NCBI GenBank assembly: GCA_027422505.1
Contig: JAPQWV010000652.1
Coordinates: 1-64,000, forward strand
From: Craterostigma plantagineum
Lineage: Eukaryota > Streptophyta > Magnoliopsida > Lamiales > Linderniaceae
Direction: 5' to 3'
DNA length: 64,000 nt
Part shown: piece after piece, positions 11,731 to 23,867 of the stretch
Numbering within the stretch: position 1 is the stretch's first letter
How the letters are laid out: every line of letters begins with the position of its first letter
The notes under the pieces: model-generated
Seen by the model: the letters and a program-made list of their open reading frames with translations, nothing else
Database searches by the model: none
Told to the model about the DNA's origin: nothing
Position numbers and translations under genes: made by a program

Positions 11731-12373
11731 ATAATCGCACGGTTGTAACAAGGAACGAGTTCTCGGAAGTGAGGGGTTCAATACTCAAGACCCGTGTGAG
11801 TTTCTCATAATCGTACGGTTGCAACGAGGAATGCCCGTGCGAGTTTCCCGGAAGCGCGTGGTTCAGTGCTCAAGACACGTACGAGTTTCTCATAATCGCA
11901 CGGTTGCAACAAGGAAAGCCCGTGCGAGTTTCTCGGAAGCGCACAGTTCAACACTCAAGACCCGTGTTGGAAGTGCACGGTTCAAAGCCCAAGTCCCGTC
12001 CTTTCAAAAATATCAAGTCCAAGTGTTAGCTTCGTGACCAAGCCCAAAAGGCCCACGAAGAAATGTTCGAGAAAATGATTTTCGACAATATCAAGTTCAA
12101 CTGTCACCTTCGTGATCAAGCCCAAAAGCCCACGAAGAAACGCCCATATTTCACAAGTTTTCGCTAAGGCGCTAACCCGTGATCAATCCCAACGGCCCAC
12201 GAAGAAATCCCAAGTCAAGAAATCTCAAAGATTAAGAGGCTTCTAAAGTCCTTAAGATTTTATAGAGTGAATAATCAGAGGAATAAGTAGAGATAGAGTT
12301 CATTAAATTTCATCAAATTTAATTTGTACTTTTTTCTGGTAATTCGATATTCGATAAAGAAAATACACTACAA
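11731..12373. repeat. Right-hand part of a second copy of the solo LTR
   Basis: It starts within the ~82-bp minisatellite (about three units remain) and runs to the same ACACTACA end followed by ATGACAAATGAC as in copy 1. The left half is missing, replaced by the copia copy-2 remnant. Confidence 0.75.
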
Positions 12374-12780
12374 TGACAAATGACTTTTGTGAAATTTCGT
12401 TAAAGGGCCTTATTAGGGCCGACCCACATAGGAGGAGAGTTGGCCATATAAGAGATGATCTTTCCATCCTAAAACCAATTGTTGATAAGTAGAGTGAACT
12501 CATCTACTGATATACCGATCAAACTCTCCTCAATTATCTAATGTGGGACACATGTGAGTTATTTAGTGTTATATATTTTAACAGACTACTAATAATTAAC
12601 TTTAAAATATTTTCTGGGTGAGAAATAATAACCTCAAACATTAATATCGTCGTGATTTTGGCAATGCTTGAAAAGGGTGAGAAAATAGAGTCTCATCTCA
12701 ATATTGTTCCCGTCAAGATTTCAAGGACAAAATGGTTCTGTTTGAATGCTTCAATATGATATGGAAACAAATAGTATAGA
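12374..12780. repeat. Spacer block, copy from a recombined unit
   Basis: This is nearly the same sequence as 4803-5205, with GGGCCTTATTAGGGCC and the AATGTGGGACACATG motif. It leads into the third copia copy. No genes were seen. Confidence 0.7.
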
Positions 12781-13022
12781 TTTCTATCAGCGCAGATTAG
12801 GCATAGATTTAGCCTGTATTTACAGTATAGATTTGTATATATCAGCGCAGATTAGGCATAGATTTAGTCTGTATTTATATTATAGATTTGTATATATCCT
12901 TAGCATCAATAGCTTGCGATAATCAAGGAGATAATATCATTTTGTACACTATATATACGCCGTTATTGTTAATGAATACGATAAGCTTTTCCAAACACGT
13001 ATTTTTTCTCGTTATTTTGTCA
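12781..13022 (+). repeat. Ty1/copia 5' LTR, copy 3
   Basis: It has the same two GATTAGGCATAGATTTAG repeats and the same CA end at 13,021-13,022, followed by the primer site TGGTATCAGAGC (13,023-13,034). The left boundary is uncertain, as in copy 1. Confidence 0.55.
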
Positions 13023-15130
13023 TGGTATCAGAGCAAGGCTCTCTGTGATCGTTTCGGTGTCATGGCGGATTCCGGAGAAAGTAAGGTGGTCGTAGGCAGT
13101 GATGAGACAGTGCGACGCAAGAAAATCTCACCGTATGATCTCACTGCCACTGACAATCCAGAAAACATCATCACTCAAGTTCAATTAAAGGTGAAAGCAA
13201 CTACGACGAATGGTATCGGTTCGTGAAGGTGGCTTTGCGGGCGCGAAAGTAAGTTTAGATTCGTGGACGGAAGTATACAACAACCGGCTGAGGAATCGCC
13301 GGATTTCGAGGATTGGTAGACGCACTTCCCTGTTGGTCCCATGGATTATGAATACGATCGAGCCATCCTTCCGATCGATGATTACGCACATGGAGATTGC
13401 AAAAGATCTGTGGTTGGATAGCGGAGAGAGGCCTTCCATCGCCAACGGAACACATATTCAGCAACTCAAGGGAGAATTGGCCCATTGCCAACAAAGGTGG
13501 TCGAGCATTGTCGCCTACTTCGGACGCTTGAAATGTGTGTTTGTAAGATACCCGTATGGTAAAAAGGGTTGGCGTGTCTATGATCTAAAAACTGGAAAGT
13601 GTCTTGTGCCTCGAGACATTGCGCTTTTTGAATTAGAATTTCCTTATTCTAAACCGGATTCTGATGAGTAAATCCCTCAATCCTTACTATTGAGGTTGTT
13701 CTCGATGACCATGATGAGATCGAAGCTCTAGTATCATCTCAAAACGAACAAGAATCATCGTCTGTTCCCAGCGCTCCCAATGTAATTCCTAGTAATGACA
13801 CTTCTGTAGACAGGGGAGGTATGCGTGATAATAATGTAGAGGAAGAAGTTTTGGGACGTGGGCATCGAGCTAAAATCTGAAATACTTGTCTTCATGACTT
13901 TGTCGCTCGCACCATCAATGCTTCTAGCCCATTTCACAGCTCGCCATCCTCCTCAGTTTCCTCAGGTCTGGTATATTCTATACATGACTGTGTAACATAT
14001 GATCTTTTCCCCCATGACATCAAGCATTTTTGGCGAGTGTAGCTGCATGTACTGAGCCCCGAAAATTTGCATAACCAAACCAGGATGTTCGATGGCAAAC
14101 TGCCATGCGCCCAGAAATTTAGGCCCTCGAAAACAATAGTACGTGGACCGAGTCGCTTCCCCCGGAAAATGCGCCATTGAATGCAAATGGGTATTCAATA
14201 TCGTTTGGATGGGATGATTGCACATTATAAGGCTCGTCTCGTGATTTGGAAAATCATCTGATCGAGGGGATCGATTATAATGAGACATTTGTTCCCATCG
14301 CAACAATGTTGATTGTTCGTACCTTTTTGGCCGTGGCAGCCGCTAAAGGTTGGGGACTACATCAAATGGATGTTCACAACGACTTCCTTCATGGGGGCTT
14401 CGAAGAAGAGGTATATATGAAGTTGCCACCTGGTCTTTCTTCTGCAGGCTCAGACAAGGTGTGTCGTCTTCGTCATTCTCTTTGTGGCTTGCAACAAGCA
14501 CCTCATTGCGGAGTACGGGTTTCAACAGTCTCGCTCCGACTAATCTCTCTTTACTCTACAATGTGATTCTCTTCATCTTAATATTTTGATTTACGTCGAT
14601 GATCTCATTATTTCTGATGATGACAATGCAATATAGGGTTTTAAAGACTATTTGAGTCGTTGATTTCATATGAAGGATATTGGCGGCCTTAAGTATTTCT
14701 TGGGGATCGAGGTGGCACGAAATTCCTCGGGTCTTTTTCTTTGTCAACGAAAATATGCGTTGGATATCATTGTCGAAATTGGTTTATTAGGTGGCAAACC
14801 TGTTGGTTTTCCGATGGACCAGAATCATAGACTCTCGTTGGTCGCCGACGACACGCATTCGGATCCCATGTGCTATCGTCGTCTTGTTGGGCGTCTGATC
14901 TACCTCGCAGTCACATGGCCGGAGTTGTCTTACTCTGTTTATGTGCTTGCTCAGTTTATGCAGAAACTGATGCAATCACATTGGGATGCTGCTCTTCAGG
15001 CTGTCCGTTATCTGAAGGAGTCCATCTTCGTGCTATTACAACTCTCTGCTTGGTGTGATTCTGGTTGGGCAAGTTGTCCTTTGACACGCCGCTCCCTCAC
15101 TGGATGATTCATTCGCTTGGGCCAGGTTGT
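13023..15130 (+). pseudogene. Degenerate, internally deleted Ty1/copia polyprotein, copy 3
   Basis: This is the best preserved of the three. Gag starts near 13,062 (MADSGESKVVVGS). The frame from 13,210 runs WIMNTIEPSFRS...IQQLKGELAHC into the integrase tail RYPYGKKGWRVYDLKTGKC at 13,547-13,603. RT pieces include GIDYNETF, VHNDFLHG and LIYVDDL (14,587-14,607), and LKYFLGIEVA near 14,690. The ORF 14,670-15,107 carries the RT/RNase H connection up to SGWASCPLTRRSLTG. It ends near 15,130 by fusion to the MYB fragment. Stops and frameshifts remain. Confidence 0.85.
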
Positions 15131-15142
15131 TCTTTAACACGC

Positions 15143-15652
15143 CGTTAAAGAGGTAATTTTACTATGTAATACTTGCATGGATTAGGTTCATCCACAACAT
15201 CAATTTTGTACTTTTTTAAAATGGTAATCAATAATATCGTAACCATCTTCAAACACAGAGCTGTGAAGAGGTGGTGGGACCCACGCGATGCCTCGACGAT
15301 GTGCTCACATCGTGGATAGGAGGAAGCGTCGCCGTCGGGGAATTGGAGTCTCGGACCTCCACCATGGTTTCCTCCGCCGGGTTTTTATCAACGGCGACGA
15401 GAACAGCAGCTACTGGTGTCGTCGTCGTCTTCTTTACTTTCTTCGTCGGAGACTTGGGATTACAAAGGAAAAGTTGACGGAGCGAGAAAAGATGTTAAGA
15501 CTGCAGCTTCCATCGGCGGCGATGACATGAACGGCGGCAGTGGTTCAAATGGTGGAATTGCTGATTGCTTTGAATTAGAAGGTGATAAGAACTATTGGGA
15601 CAACATTCTTTATTTGGTTACATTATCGCCTTCTCACTCGCCTGAAGATTAA
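15143..15652 (+). pseudogene. MYB 3'-end fragment, copy 3
   Basis: It starts later than copy 2, at GTTAAAGAGG on the exon 3/intron 3 border, keeps intron 3 and reads exon 4 in two frames ([15 protein letters not shown], later [18 protein letters not shown]). An indel in the serine-rich part breaks the frame. It lacks the DNA-binding domain and start. Confidence 0.85.
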
Positions 15653-15935
15653 CTGTTCTTTTGTACATAATAATGACAATAATAATTAATAGTAGTATTA
15701 AATGATAAGAATATGTACGTGTAGTGATTTATTTTATGTATTGAACTTTCGTTCTTGTGATTATCCATATGTAACGTTGTCATTTCTATTTAATATGTAT
15801 TATAGTATTTCATATATGACAAATGACTTTATTAATAATTAACTTTCTCTGGGTGAGAAATATATAACAACCCAAACATCAATATCTTCGTGATTTTGGC
15901 AAGGTTTGAAAAGTGTGAGAAAATAATTATTGATG
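15653..15935. other. Copy 3 of the MYB 3' flank, left side of the Athila insertion
   Basis: It repeats the AT-rich MYB tail. The solo-LTR empty site TATATGACAAATGAC is seen near 15,815-15,830. It is followed by a shortened spacer and the target site AGGTT (15,936-15,940). Confidence 0.65.
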
Positions 15936-15940
15936 AGGTT

Positions 15941-17544
15941 TGATAAACGTATTTTAATACGTTTATTGTTATGTTTATTTGGGTTATAATAGGAAAGTTT
16001 TGATCATTCTATGCATTTATTGGCTCTATTTACACCCATTTAAATATTATAGGACCTTCGAATGATTATCGAGCGAAAAGGAACGAAAACGAGGCGAAAA
16101 CGACACGAAAATGACGAAGTTTGAAGCTGCCAGAAAGAAGTCACGGCCGTGAATGATCTTGCAAGAGGCCGTGAACGCGGGTAGTGAGTTCGATAGAGAT
16201 AAGCCTCAAGATTCACGGCCGTGAATGCCTATGCAACTGACCGTGAATCGCGGCAGAGGGTTCTTCGAAGATGTGTTCACCTCTTCACGGCCGTGAGTCA
16301 TGACACCCTAAGCCGTGACAACAGGCAGTAGCTCAAGATTTTACATTCACGGCCGTGAACATTTATGTACGAGGCCGTGAACCTGGACAGAGAGCTCAAC
16401 GAAGGAAAATTCCATTCATTCACGGCCGTGACTGCAGATGTAACAAGCCGTGACTCATGCCAGAAAGTCAAGAAATAGGGTTTTTAGCCGCCGTCACGGC
16501 CGTGAAGGCCCGTTAAGAGGCCGTGAACGTGCCAAATTTCAAGGTTTTGGCCCATTTTCGAAGGATAAAAGGGGAACCCTCCTTACAACTCAAGAACAAC
16601 TTGATAGGGACGAAAAATTTAGAGCAAAGAGGAGAAGGAAGAACACTAGAAGCAGTCCCGTGATTCGGAGAAGCTCAAGGGACGATCCGACGACGAAGCT
16701 ACGCTCATACGATCGAGGAACGAGAGCTCCACCTCGAAAACGCCATATTCACTTCTTAGGGAAGTTTTTATGAGTTCTCTATCCTCGTTACCTTTAAATC
16801 TCGTTGTTGTGACGTTTAATATGAGTAGCTAATCCTCTTGTGTGTTGGGAATAGATGAACGTTGGGTTATGTCGTAGTTAAGGCGTAGGATAATCGTGAA
16901 CACGTGTATTCGACAATTTATCGTTCTATGATATTGTTTCTTCGTATCAATATGTCTATGTGTTGATATGAATGCGTGGTGTATCGCTTAGGGCGACAGC
17001 TAAATAACGATCAGGCCGTTTATAGACGTTAGGATTCGAGTATAGGGCGACAGCAAATACTCAATCCTCGCAATCTAGTAATCGCTGAACTTAGATTCCC
17101 ACGAACGTTTAGGGCGACAGCAAATCCGTGAGTGGGTAGGAAATTATTGCGATTTAGTCGATTTTCACGTCGGAGCGATATTCCGTAGCTTTAGCCGACA
17201 GTACCTAGCGGGATTCGAATCCCGAACACATATTTGTCACCTCAAGTCACTTTTATTACTTCTAGTTGTGTTCCTTAGTCTTTCAATACTTTAAGTTGCT
17301 TTGTTAAATTAGTTCATAGTATAAACAAATCCTGTTATTTTATTTAGGTTAAATATCGAATCGATAGGTCAATACTAGTAATCAATTTATTCCTCGTGTT
17401 CGATACTCGGATATTCACTATAGCTATATTACAAACGATAGGTACACTGCCTATCGCGCGTGATTCTAGTTATAATATATTCGTTTTAATTATTACTTGA
17501 CGTACTCGCACAAATATTTATTTAAACATACACGCACGCGATCA
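15941..17544 (+). repeat. 5' LTR of the Athila-like element
   Basis: Bounded by TG and CA. Six copies of the palindrome TCACGGCCGTGA start at 16,141, 16,213, 16,285, 16,347, 16,420 and 16,494. They sit just upstream of GGATAAAAGG (about 16,562), a plausible TATA box. A second array of AGGGCGACAG motifs occurs between 16,990 and 17,120. The palindromes are likely promoter elements, which is inference from position. Confidence 0.95.
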
Positions 17545-17547
17545 AGT

Positions 17548-17568
17548 TTTTGGCGCCGTTGCCGGGGA
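17548..17568 (+). promoter_or_regulatory. Primer-binding site of the Athila-like element
   Basis: TTTTGGCGCCGTTGCCGGGG begins three bases after the LTR end. TGGCGCCGTTGCCGGGG is the characteristic primer site of Athila-type elements, thought to pair with the 3' end of tRNA-Asp. The region 17,569-17,749 is an AT-rich leader without other features. Confidence 0.85.
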
Positions 17569-17749
17569 ATAGATTGATATTAGGAACACCCTAGTTCGGT
17601 AATTTAGTCATTTTATTTTACATTTTCTCAATTTTTCGTTAATTGCGTTATTTGTTTCCTACATTATTAGTCCGTCACCTTTTCAACATATTTATCTAGA
17701 TCTTCGCTAATTTTCAGTTTCGCTCATTGAAGGTACTGTTTGATAGTGG

Positions 17750-20536
17750 ATGACCCGAAGCCACCCTTCAGGTCCCATTGTTGAGGAAGATCCAGATTTC
17801 GAGCGAAAGTTACGAAGGCAGCTCAGATACAATTCAGAAGGAACGGCTAGTAATTATCAGGAAGCGCTGGTCAGCTATTCAGAGGATAACTCTCAGGAGT
17901 CAGCAGACAACTCTCGAACAGAGACGTCCAAAGACAATCGAGAGAAAGAAGTCGAGATGGCAGACCGAAGAACACCGACCCACCAAGACCAAGAAGAGGA
18001 ACAATCGTTGCAAGATCTACTTAAGAACGCCTCCCTCGGCGGTACAGAATCGGCGATTGTTATTCCTCCAATCGCGAACAACGATTTCGAGCTGAAGCAT
18101 GCTTGGCTTCAGATGATCTTTCAGACGGCTCAATTTGAGGGGAACCCTGATGATGATCCGTACTCTCACCTGAAGGCATTCCTGACAGTAACAGACACCA
18201 TCAAGATCAATGGGGTCCCGAGTGACGCGATTAAGCTAATGTTGTTTCCATTTTCACTCAAGTACAGGGCGAAGGACTGGTTGGAGATGCTACCGCCCAG
18301 ATCAATCACTACTTGGGAAGAACTGAGAGCAGCATTCATCGGCCATTACTTCCCACTGTCAAAGGTATTGCGACTGAAGACGGAAATATCTCTTTTTCAT
18401 CAGAAGGATTCGGAGAATCTTTACGAGGTGTGGGAGCGATACAAGGCGCTACTGAAGAGGTGCCCGCAGCACGGGATGTCGAAGGCAGCCCAGATAAACC
18501 GATTTCACGAGGGGCTCAACGATCAGACTGTCCACATGTTAGACGGAGCCGCAGGAGGAGGGCTCGTGAAGCTCAATGCGACCGAGGCTTGGAACCTGAT
18601 CGAGGATTACTCAAGAAACAGCTTCATGAGGGGTAACACGAGGGTCAAGACGCCAGGCGTGTTCGGAGTTAGCGAGGAGACGGCCACGAATGCCAAATTC
18701 GAAGCGCTCCAGCAACAAATTGCTGCAACAAACTCTCAGTTGCAGACAGTCATTGGCGCACTCCTACCGAAATCCGGGCAGACACAGCCCGTGAACGCTG
18801 TGGCGACCACCGCACCGACGCAGCATACGCCATACATACCCTTGTGCGGGATTTGTGGAGCAGCCCACGAGACCTCAGAATGCCAACTTGGGCAGCCGCT
18901 GGAGCACGTGGACTATATGGGCAATTACCAAGGTGGCCAGCGAAACTTCCAGCCTCGAGCACATCCAAACTTGGCGTATGGGAATCAAAACCACCAGGGG
19001 CAAGGACCGCCAGGATTTCAGCCTAGACCATCCGGTTTCCAAAACGGGGCGCCACGTCAATATCAGAATGCACCCGCCGGAGGATCTGAGGATATGAGGG
19101 AAATGAAGGATATGATGAAGACACTCCTCACCAATTTCAGCCAAACCACCGCAGCCCATGAGAGCCGAATGACGAAGATGGAGGAGTACATGGAGGCGAA
19201 CGACGTGCGTGCCCAGAACATGGATGCCTCACTCAAGAAGTTGGAGCAACAGGTGGGGCAGATGGCGAAGCAATTGGCGGGGCGTCCTCAGGGCTCACTC
19301 CCAAGATACACCGAACCGAATCCAAAGGAGTACTGCAAGGCGGTGACTCTGAGGAATGGACGAGAACTGCAAGAAGTGCCCACCAAGAAGAAGACCAAGG
19401 AGAACGCCAACTTCGAGAGCCACGATGAGCCCGAAGTGGAGGAGATCAGAGGCGATGATATTGAAAAGGCCGAAGCTGAGAAGGAAAAGGTCGAGCCTGA
19501 GAAAGAAAAGGCGAAGGAGATCGAGCGGCCGCCGGTGAAGCCATACCAACCGAAGATTCCTTACCCGGCTCGACTGAAGAAGGACAAAGACGAGGCACAA
19601 TTTGGTAAATTTATGGGTATGTGTAAGGAATTGCATATTAACCTACCTTTTGTTGAAGCCATTACGCAGATGCCCAGCTTCGCCAAATTCTTGAAGGACC
19701 TATTGACGAACAGGAGGAAACTCGAACATGTTTCCACGGTGTGCTTACGAGGGGAATGCTCGGCGATACTTCAAAACAAGATTCCGAAGAAGCTCAAAGA
19801 CCCAGGGAGTTTTACGATTCCCTGTCTTATAGGAGACTTAGTTGTTGAACGCGCTTTAGCTGATCTAGGAGCTAGCATAAATTTAATGCCGTATTCCATG
19901 TTTAAGCGCTTAGGACTAGGTGAACCACGACCCACTAGGATGAGTCTTCAATTAGCTGATCGTTCGTTAAAATACCCTAGGGGTGTTATTGAGGATGTCC
20001 TAGTAAAGGTAGGTAAATTTGTGATTCCCGCCGACTTTGTTATCTTAGATATGGAGGAGGATGAGAACGTTCCATTGATTCTAGGTAGACCATTTTTAGC
20101 TACCGGTGAAACTATGATAGATGTTAGAAATGGGACGTTAACTTTGACGGTAGACGGTGAAAAAGTTACGTTCAATATGGCTGAGTCGATGAAGAATACT
20201 AATGAGCATGATGATAAGTGCTACTACTTAGACGCTGTTGAGCATGACTTTTTCTTTTCTGTACAAGGTCTATCACAGTTCCCCTACGAGCAGGATACAC
20301 AGAAAATTTTGGCAATTGACGAGTGTGAGGAGGAAGTCGACGAGCCCATCATAGCTATCGACGAGAGTAGCGAAGAAGACAAGGAAAAGAGCTCGGTCGA
20401 GGAGCCACCCGTCCTAGAGTTGAAGCCGTTACCTGACCACCTCGAGTATGCGTTTCTCGAAACAATGGAGGGCTACCAGTCATCATTTCATCGAGTCTCG
20501 ACGACGGACAGAAGGGCCAGCTTTTGGAAGTGTTGA
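17750..20536 (+). CDS. Gag-protease ORF of the Athila-like element
   Basis: The 928-aa ORF encodes the capsid/nucleocapsid precursor and aspartic protease. Gag runs from the N-terminus; its core contains [20 protein letters not shown] and [21 protein letters not shown] zinc-knuckle-like [13 protein letters not shown] follows near residue 367, then a Gln/Pro-rich linker and a charged Glu/Lys stretch. The protease active site is in the form [13 protein letters not shown], as is usual in Athila (Leu in place of the Thr/Ser of DTG). A flap-region counterpart is [13 protein letters not shown]. The frame ends 13 bp inside the next ORF; the last ~20 residues do not fit the family, showing a frame shift near 20,440-20,475. 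Confidence 0.9.
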   Translation: MTRSHPSGPIVEEDPDFERKLRRQLRYNSEGTASNYQEALVSYSEDNSQESADNSRTETSKDNREKEVEMADRRTPTHQDQEEEQSLQDLLKNASLGGTESAIVIPPIANNDFELKHAWLQMIFQTAQFEGNPDDDPYSHLKAFLTVTDTIKINGVPSDAIKLMLFPFSLKYRAKDWLEMLPPRSITTWEELRAAFIGHYFPLSKVLRLKTEISLFHQKDSENLYEVWERYKALLKRCPQHGMSKAAQINRFHEGLNDQTVHMLDGAAGGGLVKLNATEAWNLIEDYSRNSFMRGNTRVKTPGVFGVSEETATNAKFEALQQQIAATNSQLQTVIGALLPKSGQTQPVNAVATTAPTQHTPYIPLCGICGAAHETSECQLGQPLEHVDYMGNYQGGQRNFQPRAHPNLAYGNQNHQGQGPPGFQPRPSGFQNGAPRQYQNAPAGGSEDMREMKDMMKTLLTNFSQTTAAHESRMTKMEEYMEANDVRAQNMDASLKKLEQQVGQMAKQLAGRPQGSLPRYTEPNPKEYCKAVTLRNGRELQEVPTKKKTKENANFESHDEPEVEEIRGDDIEKAEAEKEKVEPEKEKAKEIERPPVKPYQPKIPYPARLKKDKDEAQFGKFMGMCKELHINLPFVEAITQMPSFAKFLKDLLTNRRKLEHVSTVCLRGECSAILQNKIPKKLKDPGSFTIPCLIGDLVVERALADLGASINLMPYSMFKRLGLGEPRPTRMSLQLADRSLKYPRGVIEDVLVKVGKFVIPADFVILDMEEDENVPLILGRPFLATGETMIDVRNGTLTLTVDGEKVTFNMAESMKNTNEHDDKCYYLDAVEHDFFFSVQGLSQFPYEQDTQKILAIDECEEEVDEPIIAIDESSEEDKEKSSVEEPPVLELKPLPDHLEYAFLETMEGYQSSFHRVSTTDRRASFWKC

Positions 20537-23328
20537 GAGCACACAAGAAGGCATTGGCGTGGAAGTTATCCGACATCAGAGGGATCAGTCCGAGCTACTG
20601 TACGCATAAGATCCTGATGGAGGACGAGTTTAAGCCAGTCGCCCAACGTCAAAGGCGACTCAATCCGAATATGAAAGATGTCGTGAAGAAAGAGGTTATT
20701 AAGCTATTAGACGCGGGGATGATCTACCCTATCTCAGATAGCGCTTGGGTAAGTCCGGTCCAAGTGGTCCCGAAGAAGGGAGGAATGACGGTCGTCACTA
20801 ACGATAAGAATGAATTGATTCCAACAAGGACCGTTACTGGGTGGCGTGTGTGCATCGACTACAGAAAATTAAACGACGCCACGAGAAAGGACCATTTCCC
20901 ATTACCATTTATTGATCAAATGCTAGAAAAATTATCTGGTCATTCATTTTATTGCTTTCTTGATGGTCTTTCAGGATATCTGCAGATTCCCATTGCACCT
21001 GAGGACCAGGAGAAGACCACATTCACTTGTCCCTTCGGTACGTTTGCGTATCGAAGGATGCCATTCGGTCTATGCAACGCTCCGGCCACCTTCCAGCGAT
21101 GTATGATGGCAATATTCGACGAGTTGGTAGGTGAGGTAATGGAGGTGTTTATGGATGATTTTTCGGTATTTGGGTCGTCGTTTGATGTATGCCTTGCTAA
21201 TCTGAAGCTTGTACTCGCACGCTGCGAAGAAACGAACTTGGCACTTAATTGGGAGAAGTGTCATTTCATGGTTCGAGAGGGTATAGTTCTGGGCCATAAG
21301 ATTTCCTCTAAAGGAATCGAAGTGGACCGAGCTAAATTAGAGACAATAGAAAAATTACCTGTCCCCTCGAACGTGAGATCAATTAGGAGTTTTCTAGGAC
21401 ATGCTGGCTTTTATCGTAGGTTCATTAAGGATTTTTCTAAAATTGCTCGACCCATGTCTAGATTACTTGAGAAAGATGCTCCGTTTGATTTTAACGATGA
21501 ATGTTTGCATGCCTTTAATTTGCTTAAGGAGCGATTGATCGCAGCACCTATCATGGTCGCCCCTGACTGGGGGCTGCCCTTTGAACTAATGTGCGATGCT
21601 AGTGACTATGCAGTTGGAGCCGTGCTAGGGCAGCGTAAGGACAACCATTTCAGGCCGATATATTACGCGAGTAAGACGCTAGACGCAGCCCAAGCTAATT
21701 ACACGACCACCGAAAAGGAGCTGTTGGCTGTCGTGTTTGCTTTCGACAAGTTCAGGTCATATCTTATCCTATCCAAAGTTATTGTTTTTACTGACCATTC
21801 TGCTCTTAAGTACTTGTTAGCAAAGCCCGACGCCAAGCCACGGCTGATCAGATGGATCCTACTACTGCAAGAGTTCGATATTGAGATTCGGGATAAGAAA
21901 GGTGCGGAGAACCTAGCGGCGGACCACCTCTCTCGACTGGAGGAGTCCGAAATATACCACAAGGACGGAAAGCCGATACAAGATAGGTTCCCAGACGAGC
22001 ATCTTTACTCAATACAGGTGGTAAGTGACAACACTCCCCGGTTTGCAGATTACGCTAACTATCTTGTTGCGAGGGTTCTACCAAAGGGATACACAAGTCA
22101 GCAAAAGAAGAAATTCTTTTCTGACTTGAAGTATTACTTTTGGGAAGATCCATATCTGTTCAGGCGATGTGCAGACCAGATGATACGACGATGTGTTGCT
22201 CCCCCTGAGACGACGAAGATTCTAGGGCATTGCCATAGCGGACCTACTGGAGGGCATTATGCAGCCAATCGAACAGCTCAGAAGGTGCTGGAAAGCGGGT
22301 TTTATTGGCCAACGATTTTCAAAGACGCCCAACGGTACGTTGACATTTGTGATTAATGTCAGCGCACAGGTAATATCTCAAAACGTGATGAAATGCCTCA
22401 AAATTTTATTCTAATTTCTGAGATTTTCGATGTTTGGGGTATAGATTTCATGGGCCCGTTTCCTAGTTCGTATAATAATAAGTACATTCTGGTTGCTGTA
22501 GACTATGTGTCTAAGTGGGCCGAGGCGCAAGCTTTACCCACGAACGATGCTAGGGTTGTTGTGCGATTTTTACGAGCATTAATTTCACGATTTGGGGCAC
22601 CTAGATGCATCATTAGCGATAGAGGCACCCATTTCTGTAACACCCAATTTGCACGTACCTTAGATCGATATGGTGTTAAACACAGTCTGTCCACCCCTTA
22701 TCACCCTCAGGCTAGCGGTCAGGTAGAAGTCGTGAACCGCGAGTTAAAACGTATTCTTGAGAAAACTATAGCTGGGAACCGTAAGGAGTGGGCTAATAAG
22801 CTTAATGACGCACTTTGGGCGTATAGAACCGCGTATAAGACACCAATAGGTACTACACCGTATAGATTGGTTTACGGGAAGGCATGCCACCTCCCCGTAG
22901 AAATCGAACATAAAGCCTATTGGGCAATTAAGTCATTGGATATGGATTTGGGGAAAGCCGGTGAAAAGCGGCAGCTCCAAATTAATGAGCTTGACGAGTG
23001 GCGTTTATCAGCTTATGATAACGCTAGAATGTATAAAGAGCGTTCAAAAGTCTACCATGATAACAAAATTAGGCACAGACGAGAATTTCAAGAAGGGGAC
23101 CAAGTCCTCCTCTTTAATTCTCGACTTAGGCTTTTTCCTGGTAAGCTTAGGTCACGTTGGTCAGGACCGTTCACTGTTACTCGTGTTTTCTCATACGGTA
23201 CTGTTGAGATTTCAGGTATGGGACAGGGTACTTTCAAGGTGAATGGGCACCGATTGAAGCATTATCATGGAGGCGAGGAAAATTTGAGCGATAAGGAGGT
23301 ATTATACCTCGATTTCAAGCCAGCATAA
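20524..23328 (+). pseudogene. pol (RT, RNase H, integrase) of the Athila-like element, one in-frame stop
   Basis: One frame gives a 610-aa part (20,524-22,356) and a 311-aa part (22,393-23,328), separated only by TAA at 22,354-22,356. RT: conserved [25 protein letters not shown] and the catalytic FMDD at 21,148-21,159. RNase [26 protein letters not shown] and [11 protein letters not shown]. Integrase: [12 protein letters not shown] starts the HHCC finger, but the stop falls between its two cysteines (DICD-stop-CQRTG). The core D-D-E is intact ([32 protein letters not shown]), followed by a GPF-type C-terminus. RT joins gag only by frame shifting near 20,440-20,475. The enzyme would need read-through or trans-complementation. 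Confidence 0.9.
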
Positions 23329-23702
23329 GAGCCTAGGAAGGACGTCAGGCTGAGACGTTAAAAGAAGCGCTCCTTGGGAGGCAACCCAGGTATTTCTATT
23401 TTATGTTTTAGGTATATATATATATATAAAAAAAAAAAAAATCTAAACCTATATATATATTAAATTAAATAAAACACTAATAACAACAAATAATAATAAT
23501 AACAGTAATAGTTAATTAATAATAAGTTTATTACAAACATTGAAGATGGGTACAACGCAGAATCGAAAGATGAGATAGGAACATAGTTTTACTACAATAA
23601 TGGTTACAACACCATTACAACGTGTGAAAGACCAAGACAAAAGCAAATTCAAACTGCGAACAAAAGACAGAACAATAGTTTATTTTGCTTCATAAGGACG
23701 GG
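23329..23702. other. Region after pol; 3' side of an antisense unit
   Basis: It holds CTTGGGAGGCAACCC (about 23,375-23,389), a phrase typically found after pol in Athila elements, then AT-rich low-complexity sequence. On the minus strand it carries two AATAAA strings (in GCAAAATAAAC near 23,685 and TGTAATAAAC near 23,525) downstream of the antisense ORF. Confidence 0.5.
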
Positions 23703-23867
23703 TTACTCACAAGTGCACCTTGTGAGAACCCAACACACGAAAGCAAGTAAAACTGCGAACAAACCCACAAGAAGAGCGAAGTAGAGTGACAGCATATCTA
23801 AGTTGCGTCGAACCCTCACGTATTCTTCACTCTCATTCTCACGGTCTTGCTGCTGTCCCCAATACAT
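23703..23867 (-). CDS. Antisense 54-residue single-pass membrane protein ORF
   Basis: On the strand opposite to gag-pol an ATG at 23,867 opens 54 codons closed by TAA. The N-terminus is polar and charged (MYWGQQQDRENESEEYVRVR). It is followed by one strongly hydrophobic helix (LSLYFALLVGLFAVLLAFVC), then WVLTRCTCE with three Cys in the last ten or so residues. The sequence predicts a type-III or tail-anchored-like microprotein. A canonical CTATAAATAG lies ~90 bp upstream on the same strand and AATAAA strings lie downstream. I do not recognise a family. Antisense extra ORFs are known from the sister Tat lineage, which is why I report it; expression is not shown. Confidence 0.5.
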   Translation of the reverse strand: MYWGQQQDRENESEEYVRVRRNLDMLSLYFALLVGLFAVLLAFVCWVLTRCTCE

